64,000 nt of DNA from Nonomuraea jiangxiensis (GCF_900099965.1 NZ_FNDJ01000017.1:186001-250000), one strand, 5' to 3'; shown: positions 41,465 to 50,635, counted from the stretch's first letter. The notes: generated by a model not told the origin, from the letters alone. Translations and numbers: made by a program.

Positions 41465-42507
41465 TCTCCCTGCACGACCTGACCAAGATCTTCCCCGGCG
41501 GGGTACGCGCACTCGACGGCATCGACCTCACCGTCGCCGACGGCGAGTTCTTCGCCCTGCTCGGCCCGTCAGGCTGCGGCAAGACCACGCTGCTGCGCAC
41601 CATCGCCGGCCTCGAAACCCCCACCTCCGGAAAGATCAGCATCAACGACACCGACGTCACCGCACTCCCCCCGGGCAACCGCGACCTCGCCATGGTCTTC
41701 CAGGACTACGCGATCTTCCCCCACATGGACGTCACCACCAACATCGCCTACCCGCTGCGCATCAAGAAGGTCCCCCGCGCCCAGCGCACCGCCAAGGCCG
41801 CCGAAGTCGCCGCCCGCCTCAGCCTCACCGAACTCCTCCACCGCCGCCCCGCCGAACTCTCCGGCGGCCAGCAACAACGCGTCGCCCTCGCCCGCGCCAT
41901 CGCCTGCCACCCCGCCGCCTTCCTCTTCGACGAACCCCTGTCCAACCTCGACGCCCGCCTCCGGCTCGAAGCCCGCACCTTCCTCAAACGCCTGCAGCGC
42001 GAACTCGCCGTCACCACCGTCTTCGTCACCCACGACCAGGCCGAAGCCCTCGCCCTGGCCGACCGCATCGCCGTCATGTCCCACGGCCGCATGGTCCAGG
42101 TCGGCACCCCCACCGAGATCTTCCACCGCCCCGCCACCACCTTCGTCGCCTCCTTCATCGGCTCCACCCCCATGAACCTCCTGCCCGCCCGCCTGGCCGG
42201 CGCCGCCCTCCACGTCGCCGGCGCCACCCTCCCCGCCCCCGCCGGGCTCACCCCCGCCGACCACCTCACCTACGGCGTACGCCCCGAATACATGGACCTG
42301 TCCCTCACCGAACGCCCCGACGCCTTCCCCGGCGTCATCTCCGTCCTGGAGAACCTCGGCACCCACACCCTCGTCACCCTCGAAACCCCCGGCACCCTCA
42401 TCCAGCTCGTCGTCCCCGAAGGCGACGAACCCCCCATCGGCACCCCGGCCTGGGCCGTCCCCCGCCGCGCCCTCATCTACCGCGACCAGACCCTCCACAC
42501 CCCCTGA
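41461..42507 (+). CDS. Sugar ABC transporter ATP-binding protein (MsmK/UgpC-like)
   Basis: A 348-residue ATPase of the carbohydrate-import family. Walker A GPSGCGKT, Q-loop FQDYAIFPHM, signature LSGGQQQRVALARA and Walker B FLFDEPLSNLDA are present, with a C-terminal TOBE-like domain (PDAFPGVISVLENLG). It powers the two permeases above. Glu codons are mostly GAA and third positions are mostly C, giving the coding strand a C-rich appearance. Confidence 0.92.
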   Translation: MISLHDLTKIFPGGVRALDGIDLTVADGEFFALLGPSGCGKTTLLRTIAGLETPTSGKISINDTDVTALPPGNRDLAMVFQDYAIFPHMDVTTNIAYPLRIKKVPRAQRTAKAAEVAARLSLTELLHRRPAELSGGQQQRVALARAIACHPAAFLFDEPLSNLDARLRLEARTFLKRLQRELAVTTVFVTHDQAEALALADRIAVMSHGRMVQVGTPTEIFHRPATTFVASFIGSTPMNLLPARLAGAALHVAGATLPAPAGLTPADHLTYGVRPEYMDLSLTERPDAFPGVISVLENLGTHTLVTLETPGTLIQLVVPEGDEPPIGTPAWAVPRRALIYRDQTLHTP

Positions 42508-42568
42508 CTCCCCGCGACACACCGGGCAACCAGGGCTCCGGCCAGGCCCACCCGCCATACTGGGCACC

Positions 42569-43636
42569 ATGTCCACCAGGGACTGGATCCTGCACGTCGA
42601 CCTCGACCAGTTCATCGCCGCCGTGGAGCTCCTGCGCCACCCCGAACTCCGCGGCAAACCCGTCGTCGTCGGCGGCTCAGGCGACCCCACCCAGCCCCGC
42701 ACCGTCGCCGCCACCGCCACCTACGAAGCCCGCGAACACGGCATCCACTCCGGCATGCCCCTGCGCACCGCGCTCAGACGCTGCCCCGACGCCGTCTTCC
42801 TGCCCACCGACCCACCCGCCTACGAGGCCGCCTCCGCCCGCGTCATGGCCACCCTGCGCGAATTTCCCGTCCGCGTCGAAGTGTGGGGCTGGGACGAAGC
42901 CTTCATCGGCGCCACCACCGACGACCCCGAGGCCCTCGCCGCCCGGCTCCAGCAGGCCGTACACGCCCGCACCCGGCTCACCTGCTCCGTCGGCATCGGC
43001 GACAACAAACACCAGGCCAAACTCGCCTCCGGCTACGCCAAACCCGCCGGAATCCACCGCCTCACCAGCGACACCTGGGCCCAGACCATGAACGCCCGCC
43101 CCACCGACGCCCTCTGGGGCATCGGCGCCAGAACCGCCAGAAAACTCGCCGACCTCGGCTACCACACCGTCGCCGAACTGGCCGCCGCCGACCCCGCCCA
43201 CCTGGCCGCCCACTTCGGACCCACCAACGGCCCCTGGTACCGCTATCTCGCCCTCGGCAAAGGCGAAGCCGAAGTCGTCACCACCCCCTGGATCGCCCGC
43301 GGCCACAGCCGCGAGACCACCTTCCAGCACGACCTCACCGACCCGGCCGACATCGCCCGGCACATCACCGACCTCGCCCGGCACGTCGCCCAGGACGCCG
43401 CCGAAGCCGGCCGCGAAATCATCCGCGTCTCCGTCAAGGTCCGCTTCACCCCGTTCCTCACGCGGACCCGCCAGTCCAAACTCCCCGCCCCCACGACCGA
43501 CCCCGCCACCATCACCCGGGCGGCCCACGCCATCCTCGGCCGCTTCGACCTCAACCGCCCCGTACGGCTCCTCGGCGTATCCGTCGACTACACGATGCCC
43601 GACCAGCCCGCGGAAGAGGTCACCCCACCCGACTGA
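42569..43636 (+). CDS. dinB: DNA polymerase IV (DinB family, Y-family)
   Basis: A 355-residue Y-family translesion polymerase. The palm motif HVDLDQF holds Asp 11 and Asp 13; the second acidic site is WGWDEAF with Asp 109 and Glu 110, where most DinB proteins read SxDEAxxD. The little-finger region includes RPVRLLGVSVDY. It can copy past DNA lesions. ATG 42569 is behind no strong site. The 3' end overlaps the convergent endonuclease gene by 17 bp. Confidence 0.9.
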   Translation: MSTRDWILHVDLDQFIAAVELLRHPELRGKPVVVGGSGDPTQPRTVAATATYEAREHGIHSGMPLRTALRRCPDAVFLPTDPPAYEAASARVMATLREFPVRVEVWGWDEAFIGATTDDPEALAARLQQAVHARTRLTCSVGIGDNKHQAKLASGYAKPAGIHRLTSDTWAQTMNARPTDALWGIGARTARKLADLGYHTVAELAAADPAHLAAHFGPTNGPWYRYLALGKGEAEVVTTPWIARGHSRETTFQHDLTDPADIARHITDLARHVAQDAAEAGREIIRVSVKVRFTPFLTRTRQSKLPAPTTDPATITRAAHAILGRFDLNRPVRLLGVSVDYTMPDQPAEEVTPPD

Positions 43637-44618
43637 CCCTGGAGTAGAACTCACCCCGAAGCCGCTCCTCGGCCTCGATCAACTCCCGCAACTCCTCCTC
43701 CGGCACCACGACATCGTCATATTCCTCAACCGTCGCCTCGATGTACGAAAGCGCCCGCCACACCACCCCGGCATCATCCCGGAACTGCCCGATCCCCGTA
43801 TTGCACGGCAGACACAGCGCATAACGCACGTCACCCGAACGATGACAATGATCGACATGCTCCGGCGGCCGGTCCCAGCACACCACGCACAACCCGTGCT
43901 GCGCCGCCACCATCCGCTCCACGTCCTCATGCCGCACCCGATAACGCTGCGACAGGTGATATGACCGCGTCGGCGCCACCGGCCCGGCCTCACGCCGCTC
44001 GGGAAGCACCACGAACTCCGGCCAGAGCACCTCCCCGTCCAGATAGAGCGCGGCCAGCTCCAGCAACACCGTGTTGTCCCCGAAATGCCCCAGCCCGTTG
44101 TTGCAGTTGAAACAGAGCACGCCCCGCACCAGCCCGGTCGCGTGACAGTGATCCACGAACACCCCCGGCACCACCCGGCAGATGGCGCAGAGCCCGCCCT
44201 GCCGGGCGAGCATGCGCTCGAAGTCATCCTCGGTGATGCCGTAACGGTAGGTGAGCAGGTAATTCCGCTCACTCCCGTATTTCTTGATCTTGTTCTCGCG
44301 AGTCACGACGACGTGGCACGGCAAGCAGTAGATGGTCAACCCATCCTTACTGGCCCGGTTACTACCGAACTCTTCCTTGGGTTTGATCTCTGCACATCGC
44401 GCGCAGAACTTCTGCCCCTCGGGAACCGGAAGCCGCTCACGCACGGTCTTTCCCTGCTCCGCCATGCGCTTGCGGTAACTCGCGGTGGAACGCACCCTGA
44501 AGCAGGCCTTGCAATATCGCGCTCGCCCGCCAGGCATGCGCTTGTTGAGCCCGAACTCGGAGACAGCCTTGACCTCCCCACAGTCCGGGCACTGCTTAGT
44601 CCCGTCCGGCGCTTCCAC
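43620..44618 (-). CDS. Endonuclease VII-domain protein with two HNH-type copies
   Basis: A 332-residue protein with two related recombination-endonuclease-VII/HNH domains. The first copy has LCAICRV, VDHCHATGLVRGVLCFNCNNGLGHF and the second LCVVCWDRPPEHVDHCHR plus ALCLPCNTGIGQF. N-terminal Cys-rich regions (CPDCGEVK, YCKACF, FCARCAEIK, YCLPCH) suggest zinc fingers. The GTG at 44618 is preferred. Endonuclease VII resolves branched DNA; this chromosomal copy has no phage context and lies 32 bp from pup on the same strand. The biological role is unknown. Confidence 0.8.
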   Translation of the reverse strand: MEAPDGTKQCPDCGEVKAVSEFGLNKRMPGGRARYCKACFRVRSTASYRKRMAEQGKTVRERLPVPEGQKFCARCAEIKPKEEFGSNRASKDGLTIYCLPCHVVVTRENKIKKYGSERNYLLTYRYGITEDDFERMLARQGGLCAICRVVPGVFVDHCHATGLVRGVLCFNCNNGLGHFGDNTVLLELAALYLDGEVLWPEFVVLPERREAGPVAPTRSYHLSQRYRVRHEDVERMVAAQHGLCVVCWDRPPEHVDHCHRSGDVRYALCLPCNTGIGQFRDDAGVVWRALSYIEATVEEYDDVVVPEEELRELIEAEERLRGEFYSRVSRVG

Positions 44619-44650
44619 CAGCTTCGTCCCTTTTGCCTGTCCGTTTTGCC

Positions 44651-44860
44651 CTACTCTCCGCCCTTCTGGACGTAACTGCGCACGAACTCCTCTGCGTTCT
44701 CTTCGAGAACTTCGTCGATTTCGTCCAGAATTGCGTCGACATCGTCCGTGAGCTTCTCCTGGCGCTCCTGAACGTCCGGTGTCGCCGAGGCCTCGGTCTC
44801 CTCAACTTCGGCCTCGCGCCGACCCGCCTGCTTCTGGCCGCCGGTGTCCTTGGTTGCCAT
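44651..44860 (-). CDS. pup: Prokaryotic ubiquitin-like protein Pup
   Basis: A 69-residue Pup. The C-terminal half has the coiled-coil region (LTDDVDAILDEIDEVLEEN) that binds Mpa/ARC, and the end is VQKGGE. Mycobacterial Pup ends in GGQ and needs Dop deamidation; Glu at the end means deamidation is not required, although Dop would still cleave Pup. ATG 44860 follows GGAGG at 6 bp. The divergent membrane gene starts 145 bp away. Confidence 0.95.
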   Translation of the reverse strand: MATKDTGGQKQAGRREAEVEETEASATPDVQERQEKLTDDVDAILDEIDEVLEENAEEFVRSYVQKGGE

Positions 44861-44949
44861 GTCCTACCTCCGCTTGGGGGACTGCCTCTCCCCTTATCTT
44901 CCCCGAACCGGGCGACATTTCGCGCCGATCGCCCAGTGATCTTGCCGGC

Positions 44950-44978
44950 TTGACTAGATAGCACTCCTATCCAATACT
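44950..44978 (+). promoter_or_regulatory. Possible promoter between pup and the small membrane gene
   Basis: TTGACT at 44950-44955 is followed 17 bp later by AATACT at 44973-44978, a sigma-70-like arrangement ahead of the plus-strand gene at 45006. It is a weak match. Confidence 0.3.
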
Positions 44979-45005
44979 GGATCCACGCACTCATAGGAGG
45001 TTCTG

Positions 45006-45410
45006 ATGTCCCCCGCGTCCCTGAGCACGGCAGGTGTGCTCCTCGTCACAGTCCCCCTGGTGGCCGTCGGCGGCGTCTCGCTGCTGTCGTTCCTGATGAG
45101 GAACGTCCCGGGCTACCTCGACAACCCGGTCCGCCGTGGCCTGTGGCGCGCCGGTCATGCCCATGCGGGCGTGCTGGTGCTGTTCGCCCTGGTGGCGATG
45201 CTCTACGTGGATCAGGCGAGCCTGCCGGACGGCCTACGGGCGCTGTCTCGGTGGCTCATCGCGGCGGCGCCGATCCTGATGCCGCTGGGCTTCTTCCTGT
45301 CGGTGGTGCGCCCGAGCGACACGAAGCCGAGCCGGCTGATCTGGCTGACGGTGGCGGGCGGGGTGTGCCTGGCCGTGGGCACGCTGACGCTGGGTGTGGG
45401 CCTGCTGTGA
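45006..45410 (+). CDS. Hypothetical four-helix membrane protein
   Basis: A 134-residue protein with four predicted hydrophobic helices; it contains no recognised domain. ATG 45006 follows AGGAGG at 6 bp, so the call is secure as a gene. It is convergent with dop (8 bp gap) and divergent to pup, sitting inside the Pup locus. Confidence 0.8.
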   Translation: MSPASLSTAGVLLVTVPLVAVGGVSLLSFLMRNVPGYLDNPVRRGLWRAGHAHAGVLVLFALVAMLYVDQASLPDGLRALSRWLIAAAPILMPLGFFLSVVRPSDTKPSRLIWLTVAGGVCLAVGTLTLGVGLL

Positions 45411-45417
45411 CGCGGCG

Positions 45418-46938
45418 TTACTCGCCGCCGCTGCCGGTGAGGGCGGCGACGAGGTCGGCGGCGGTGTGGCAGCGGTCGAAGAGCTCTCCGACGTGGGCCT
45501 TGGTGCCGCGCAGTGGCTCCAGGGTGGGTACGCGCTGGAGGGATTCCCTGCCGGGAATGTCGAAGATGACGGAGTCCCAGGAGGCGGCGGCGACGGATTC
45601 GCTGTATTGGCGCAGGCACCGGCCGCGGAAGTAGGCGCGGGTGTCGTTGGGCGGGTTTTCCACGGCGCGCTGGACTTCTTCCTCGGTGACGAGGCGTTGC
45701 ATGCGTCCGCGGGCGACGAGCCGGTTGTAGAGGCCGCGGTCGGGCCGGATGTCGGAGTATTGCAGGTCGACGAGCTGGAGCCGGGGGTGGGCCCAGGTGA
45801 GGTTGTCGCGGGTGCGGTAGCCCTCGAGGAGTTCGAGTTTGGCGACCCAGTCGAGCTCGCGGGAGAGTTGCATGGGGTCTTCGGCGAGGCGGGTGAGGAC
45901 GGATTCCCACCTGTCGAGGATGTCCTTGTTCATCTCCTCTTGGGCGGTGCCGCGCTCTTCGACGTATTTGCGGGCCTGCTCGAGATATTCCATCTGGAGC
46001 TGGACGGCGGTGAGCTTGCGTCCGTCGCGCATGGGGATCTCGTAGCGGCAGGTGGGGTCGTGGGAGACCTGCCGGAGGGCCTGTACGGGGTTCTCGACGG
46101 CGAGGTCGCGGGTGATGAAGCCCTCTTCGATCATGGCGAGCACGAGGGCGGTGGAGCCCAGCTTGAGGTAGGTGGAGATCTCCGACATGTTGGCGTCGCC
46201 GATGATCACGTGCAGCCGCCGGTATTTCTCGGGGTCGGCGTGCGGCTCGTCGCGCGTGTTGATGATGGGCCGCTTGAGCGTGGTCTCCAGCCCCACCTCG
46301 ACCTCGAAGAAGTCGGCCCGCTGGCTGATCTGGAAGCCTTCGCCGCGGGAGTCCTGGCCGATGCCGACCTTGCCGGCGCCGACGACGACCTGCCGGGAGA
46401 CGAAGAAGGGGGTGAGGTGCCTGACGATGTCGGCGAACGGGGTGGCGCGCCGCATGAGGTAGTTCTCGTGGCAGCCGTAGGAGGCGCCCTTGGCGTCGGT
46501 GTTGTTCTTGTAGAGCTGGATGGGCGCGTTGGAGGGGATGGCGGAGGCGCGGGTGGCTGCGTCGTACATCACCCGCTCCCCCGCCTTGTCCCAGATGACC
46601 GCGGCCCGGGGGTTGGTGCATTCGGGCGAGGAGTATTCGGGGTGGGCGTGGTCGACGTAGAGGCGGGCGCCGTTGGTGAGGATGACGTTGGCCAGGCCGA
46701 GGTCCTCGTCGGTCAGCTGGCTGGGGTCGGCCACCTCTCTGGCCAGGTCGAAGCCGCGCGCGTCGCGGAGTGGGTTCTCCTCCTCGAAGTCCCATCGTGC
46801 TCTGCGCGCGCGGGCCGCCGAGGCGGCCAGGTAGGCGTTCACGACCTGTGAGGAGGTCACCATCGCGTTGGCGCCTGGCTGACCTGGTACGGAGATGCCG
46901 TACTCGGTCTCGATCCCCATCACCCGACGCACCGTCAT
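45418..46938 (-). CDS. dop: Depupylase/deamidase Dop
   Basis: A 506-residue homologue of PafA. Catalytic features are MGIETEYG with Glu near residue 10 and LYVDHAHPEYSSPE. The Dop loop, absent from PafA, is seen at about ARWDFEEENPLRDARGFDL. Dop removes Pup from conjugates and, where Pup ends in Gln, deamidates it. With Pup ending in GGE here only depupylation is needed. ATG 46938 follows GAGGG at 7 bp. Downstream is the convergent membrane gene, upstream an acyltransferase. Confidence 0.95.
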   Translation of the reverse strand: MTVRRVMGIETEYGISVPGQPGANAMVTSSQVVNAYLAASAARARRARWDFEEENPLRDARGFDLAREVADPSQLTDEDLGLANVILTNGARLYVDHAHPEYSSPECTNPRAAVIWDKAGERVMYDAATRASAIPSNAPIQLYKNNTDAKGASYGCHENYLMRRATPFADIVRHLTPFFVSRQVVVGAGKVGIGQDSRGEGFQISQRADFFEVEVGLETTLKRPIINTRDEPHADPEKYRRLHVIIGDANMSEISTYLKLGSTALVLAMIEEGFITRDLAVENPVQALRQVSHDPTCRYEIPMRDGRKLTAVQLQMEYLEQARKYVEERGTAQEEMNKDILDRWESVLTRLAEDPMQLSRELDWVAKLELLEGYRTRDNLTWAHPRLQLVDLQYSDIRPDRGLYNRLVARGRMQRLVTEEEVQRAVENPPNDTRAYFRGRCLRQYSESVAAASWDSVIFDIPGRESLQRVPTLEPLRGTKAHVGELFDRCHTAADLVAALTGSGGE

Positions 46939-47024
46939 GCAACACCCTCTGTTCGTCCGGGTCTGTCTATCCGCCGTTTATATGCCCGAGCCTATGCCCT
47001 TCACAGTGCCCCGAGGCCACAGAG

Positions 47025-48158
47025 TTATGGCACCGACGCCTTTTCAACCTGTACGGCGGGAGCTGATGGGGTTTGCGGGGATCTGCGGGGCTTGAGTAGC
47101 CGCTGGATGGGGCGTTCGGCAAAGGAGTACACGAGATATGAGCCGAGAATCGCGGCCAGAGTCGTGATCGTGACCACGGCCCAGGGGGGCATGCTCCCGG
47201 TGAGCACCGGGATGAGGGCCACCGCGACGATGCTATGGAACAGGTAAAGCGGGTATGTCGTGCCGCCGAGCGCGGTGAGCGTCCTGGACGGTTTGAGCCG
47301 GAGCACGCCGAGCGCGACGAGTGCCGACAGGACGAAGATCAGCGTGATGGTGATGATCACGCCGGTGTCGGTGACGGGCATGTTCTTGAAGCCCGCGGCC
47401 TCGACGCGCCGCATGACCCGGCCGAGCGCGGAGGGGATGGCCAGGCCGTATCCGCCGGCGACGTAGAGCCAGGGCAGCCAGGAGCTGCCGTGTTTGTGGA
47501 TGAGGTACAGGGCCATGCCGGCGATGAAGTACGGGGCGTAGTCCGGCATGACGATCTCGCGGATCACCGTGGGCACGACGTCGTCGAGGAGCCTGACGGC
47601 CAGGGCGGAGACCAGCCAGATCCCGGCGAACGCCAGGACCCGCCCGTACGTGACGCCGATGATCACGAGGATGGCCATGAGGAGGTAGAAGCGCAGCTCG
47701 GCCCAGAGCGACCAGTAGACGCCACTGGCGTCGGTGACTTTGAACAGCCGCTGGAACATGGTGGCGTTCAGCAGGTATTCACCTGGGGAAAGTTTTGGGT
47801 CGAGCGCCTTGGCGCCCGTGAGCCCGTAGAGGGCCGCGATGGCGGCCAGGCTGAGCCAGTACGCGGGATAAAGGCGGACGAGCCGGGAACGGGCGAAGGC
47901 GCCGAGGCCGCGTCCCCACACGGTCATGAGGATGACGAATCCGCTGATGATGAAGAACAGCTCGACCCCGAGGATGCCTAAGCCCGCGAGCGGCGCCAGC
48001 GTGGGGAACAGCTCCGCGGGCCGGTCGCCCCAGACGGAGGCGTAGGCGACCAGGAAATGGAACCCCACGACGGCCAGGGCGGCGATGAATCGCAGGAGGT
48101 CGAGTTCGGCCAACCGGCCGTCCCCACGAGAATGTCTCGGCCGATTCGGTTGATGCAC
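47025..48158 (-). CDS. Acyltransferase 3 family membrane protein
   Basis: A 377-residue multi-pass protein of the acyltransferase-3/OafA type that adds acyl groups to sugars or lipids. It starts with LAELDLLRFIAALAVVGFHF, including the conserved Arg and His, and has about ten helices, with FFIISGFVILMT and LSLAAIAALYG. The GTG at 48158 is used. It lies between arc/hypF and dop on the same strand, outside the usual gene set for the Pup locus. Confidence 0.88.
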   Translation of the reverse strand: MHQPNRPRHSRGDGRLAELDLLRFIAALAVVGFHFLVAYASVWGDRPAELFPTLAPLAGLGILGVELFFIISGFVILMTVWGRGLGAFARSRLVRLYPAYWLSLAAIAALYGLTGAKALDPKLSPGEYLLNATMFQRLFKVTDASGVYWSLWAELRFYLLMAILVIIGVTYGRVLAFAGIWLVSALAVRLLDDVVPTVIREIVMPDYAPYFIAGMALYLIHKHGSSWLPWLYVAGGYGLAIPSALGRVMRRVEAAGFKNMPVTDTGVIITITLIFVLSALVALGVLRLKPSRTLTALGGTTYPLYLFHSIVAVALIPVLTGSMPPWAVVTITTLAAILGSYLVYSFAERPIQRLLKPRRSPQTPSAPAVQVEKASVP

Positions 48159-48303
48159 GGCCCTTAGACGTCACGTAGATCACTTCGGTTCCCACCCGTA
48201 TCGCCTTCCACATACGTCACATCCGTATCGGTGCGGCCGGTCTGTCCGATAGGCGGCGCGTCCGCGACGAGCCCGGCCACGGACCCTCGCCCGCTCCGGC
48301 CGG

Positions 48304-50523
48304 TCAGGCGCGGTCCCGGGCGGCGGCGACGGCGACCTGGCCGAGGCTGATGCCGCCGTCGTGAGGTGGCACGCGGACGTGTCTGAGCACCCGGAAGCCG
48401 GCCGCCAGCAGCCGCCGGGCCGTGCCCTCCAGCAGGAGGGCGTTCTGGAAGACGCTGCCGGACAGCGCCACGGTGGACAGGCCGGTGGCGTCCCTGAGGG
48501 CGGCGCAGGCGCCCGCGACGGCGGCGGCGACGCCGTTGTGGAAGCGGGCGGCGATGACGTGGGAGTCCACGCCGCCGGCCAGGTCGGTGGCGGCGGCGCG
48601 CACCAGGTCGGCGGCGGTGACCACGAGCGGGTCGCCGGGGGTGACGGCGGCGGGATAGGCGCCGGTTTCCCCGGGGTCGGCGTGCTGTTCGAGCTCGACG
48701 CCGGCCTGGCCCTCGTAGGTGGTCTGGTCGCGGATGCCGAGCAGCGCCGCGACGGCGTCGAACAGCAGGCCCGCGCTGGTCGTCTCCGGGGATCGGGCCC
48801 GCGTGGCGTCGGCCCACTCGCCGGCGTGGCGGCGGACGACGTCGAGGCCGGGGTGGTCGTCGCCGAGATAGGCGGCGGTCATGCGCCACGGCTGCCGGAG
48901 GGCTCCGCCGGGCATGGGCACGGCGGCGAAGTGGCCGAGGGACGCGCAGCCGGTCAGGTCGGCGCGCAGGAACTCGCCGCCCAGCCCGGCGCCGTCGGGG
49001 CCGTCGAGGACGACGCCGAGCACGGGTCCGGGGTCGCCGTTGTCGGCGAGGCAGGCGGCGATGTGGGCGTGGTGGTGCGGGACGGGGACGAGTTCGGCGC
49101 CGGGGATCTCCAGGGCGTGCCGGGTGGAGGGGTATCCGGGGTACGGGTCGTGGGCGACGATCCGGGGCCGCAGGCCGAACAGCCCGCAGTAGTGATCGAT
49201 GCCTTCCACGTACGTGCGGAGCGTGTCGGGGTGGTCCAGGTCGCCGAGGTGGTGGGAGAGGAACGCCCGCCGGCCCTGCGCCAGGCAGAAGGTGCTGTGG
49301 AGCCGGGCGCCGCAGGCGAGGACGGGCCGGGGCGCGGGGCGGCGCAGGACGAGCGGTTCCGGGGCGTAGCCGCGGGCCCGCCGCAGCACGGTCACCTCGC
49401 CGGCCATGGGCCGCAACAGGGAGTCGTCGGCGCGTACGTGGATGGCGCGGTCGTGGACGAGGAAGGCATCGGCGATGCCGCCGAGCCGGGTGAGCGCGTC
49501 GGCGTCCTCGTGGGCGATGGGCTCGTCGCGGACGTTGCCGGCGGCCAGGACGAGGGGTTCGCCGAGTTCGGCGAGCAGGAGGTGGTGCAGCGGCGTGGCG
49601 GGCAGCATGAGCCCGAGGTCGCGGTGGCCGGGGGCGACGGAGGCGGCCACGGGGGCGCCGGCGCGGCGGGGCAGCACCACGGTGGGGCGGGCGCGGCTGG
49701 TGAGGAGGCCGGCGGCGCCGTCGTCGACCTCGCACAGCCGCCGGGCCTGCGCCAGGTCGGCGACCATGACCGGAAAGGGTCGCTCCTCGCGGTGCTTGCG
49801 GCCGCGCAGGGTGGCGGCGGCCTGCTCGTGGGCGGCGGGGACGGCGAGGTGGTAGCCGCCGAGGCCCTTGACGGCGACGACGCGCCCGGCGCGGAGCAGG
49901 GTGACGGTGGTGGTGATGGGGTCGCCGCAGAGTTCGGCGCCGCGGGCGCCGTGCAGGCGCAGCCGGGGGCCGCAGGCGGGGCAGCAGGTGGGCTGGGCCT
50001 GGAAGCGGCGGTTGCCGGGGTCGTATTCGGCGGCGCAGTCGGGGCACATGGCGAACCCGGCCATGGTGGTGAGCCGCAGGTCGTAGGGGACGCCGCGCAC
50101 GATGGTGAAGCGGGGGCCGCAGGCGGCGCAGTTGATGAAGGGATAGCGGTGCCGCCGGTCGGCGGGGTCGGCGAGTTCGCGCAGGCAGTCGTCGCAGGGG
50201 GCGCTGTCGGCGCGGACGAGGGCGCGGCGCAGCCCCGAGGGGTCGCTGGCGGCGATGGTGAAGCCGCGGTGCCCGGTGGGTTCGGCGCTGATGACGGTGA
50301 CGCGCTCGATCTCGGACAGGGCGGGGGCGTCGCGTTCGAGGGCGGTGAGGAACTCCTCGACGCCGGCGAGGGCTCCTTCGACCTCGATGAACACCCCGTC
50401 GGCGTCCTTGCGCACCCGGCCCGTCAGGCCCAGCCGGTTGGCGAGGGAGCAGACGAAGGGGCGGAAGCCCACACCTTGGACGATGCCTTCGACGTGCACG
50501 TCTATCCGTTTGAGCAGGGGCAC
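48304..50523 (-). CDS. hypF: Carbamoyltransferase HypF
   Basis: A 739-residue four-part enzyme for making the CN ligand of [NiFe]-hydrogenase. The N-terminus is an acylphosphatase domain (HVEGIVQGVGFRPFV), then a zinc-finger pair (CDDC, CAACG, CPDC, CPACG), a YrdC-like region and a Kae1-like C-terminal domain with VPHHHAHIAACLADNG. No other hyp gene or hydrogenase is present in this window. The GTG at 50523 lacks a good ribosome site but gives the family N-terminus. Confidence 0.93.
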   Translation of the reverse strand: MPLLKRIDVHVEGIVQGVGFRPFVCSLANRLGLTGRVRKDADGVFIEVEGALAGVEEFLTALERDAPALSEIERVTVISAEPTGHRGFTIAASDPSGLRRALVRADSAPCDDCLRELADPADRRHRYPFINCAACGPRFTIVRGVPYDLRLTTMAGFAMCPDCAAEYDPGNRRFQAQPTCCPACGPRLRLHGARGAELCGDPITTTVTLLRAGRVVAVKGLGGYHLAVPAAHEQAAATLRGRKHREERPFPVMVADLAQARRLCEVDDGAAGLLTSRARPTVVLPRRAGAPVAASVAPGHRDLGLMLPATPLHHLLLAELGEPLVLAAGNVRDEPIAHEDADALTRLGGIADAFLVHDRAIHVRADDSLLRPMAGEVTVLRRARGYAPEPLVLRRPAPRPVLACGARLHSTFCLAQGRRAFLSHHLGDLDHPDTLRTYVEGIDHYCGLFGLRPRIVAHDPYPGYPSTRHALEIPGAELVPVPHHHAHIAACLADNGDPGPVLGVVLDGPDGAGLGGEFLRADLTGCASLGHFAAVPMPGGALRQPWRMTAAYLGDDHPGLDVVRRHAGEWADATRARSPETTSAGLLFDAVAALLGIRDQTTYEGQAGVELEQHADPGETGAYPAAVTPGDPLVVTAADLVRAAATDLAGGVDSHVIAARFHNGVAAAVAGACAALRDATGLSTVALSGSVFQNALLLEGTARRLLAAGFRVLRHVRVPPHDGGISLGQVAVAAARDRA

Positions 50524-50635
50524 AGGGTCAGTGTGCGCCTGATCGGGGCGGCGTGCATGCCTTATGGGCTGTAGGGGTCGTCCCTGCCGCCCGCTTCAGG
50601 GGTGGACGGTGTGCGGCGGCCGTGGACAGCGGAAG

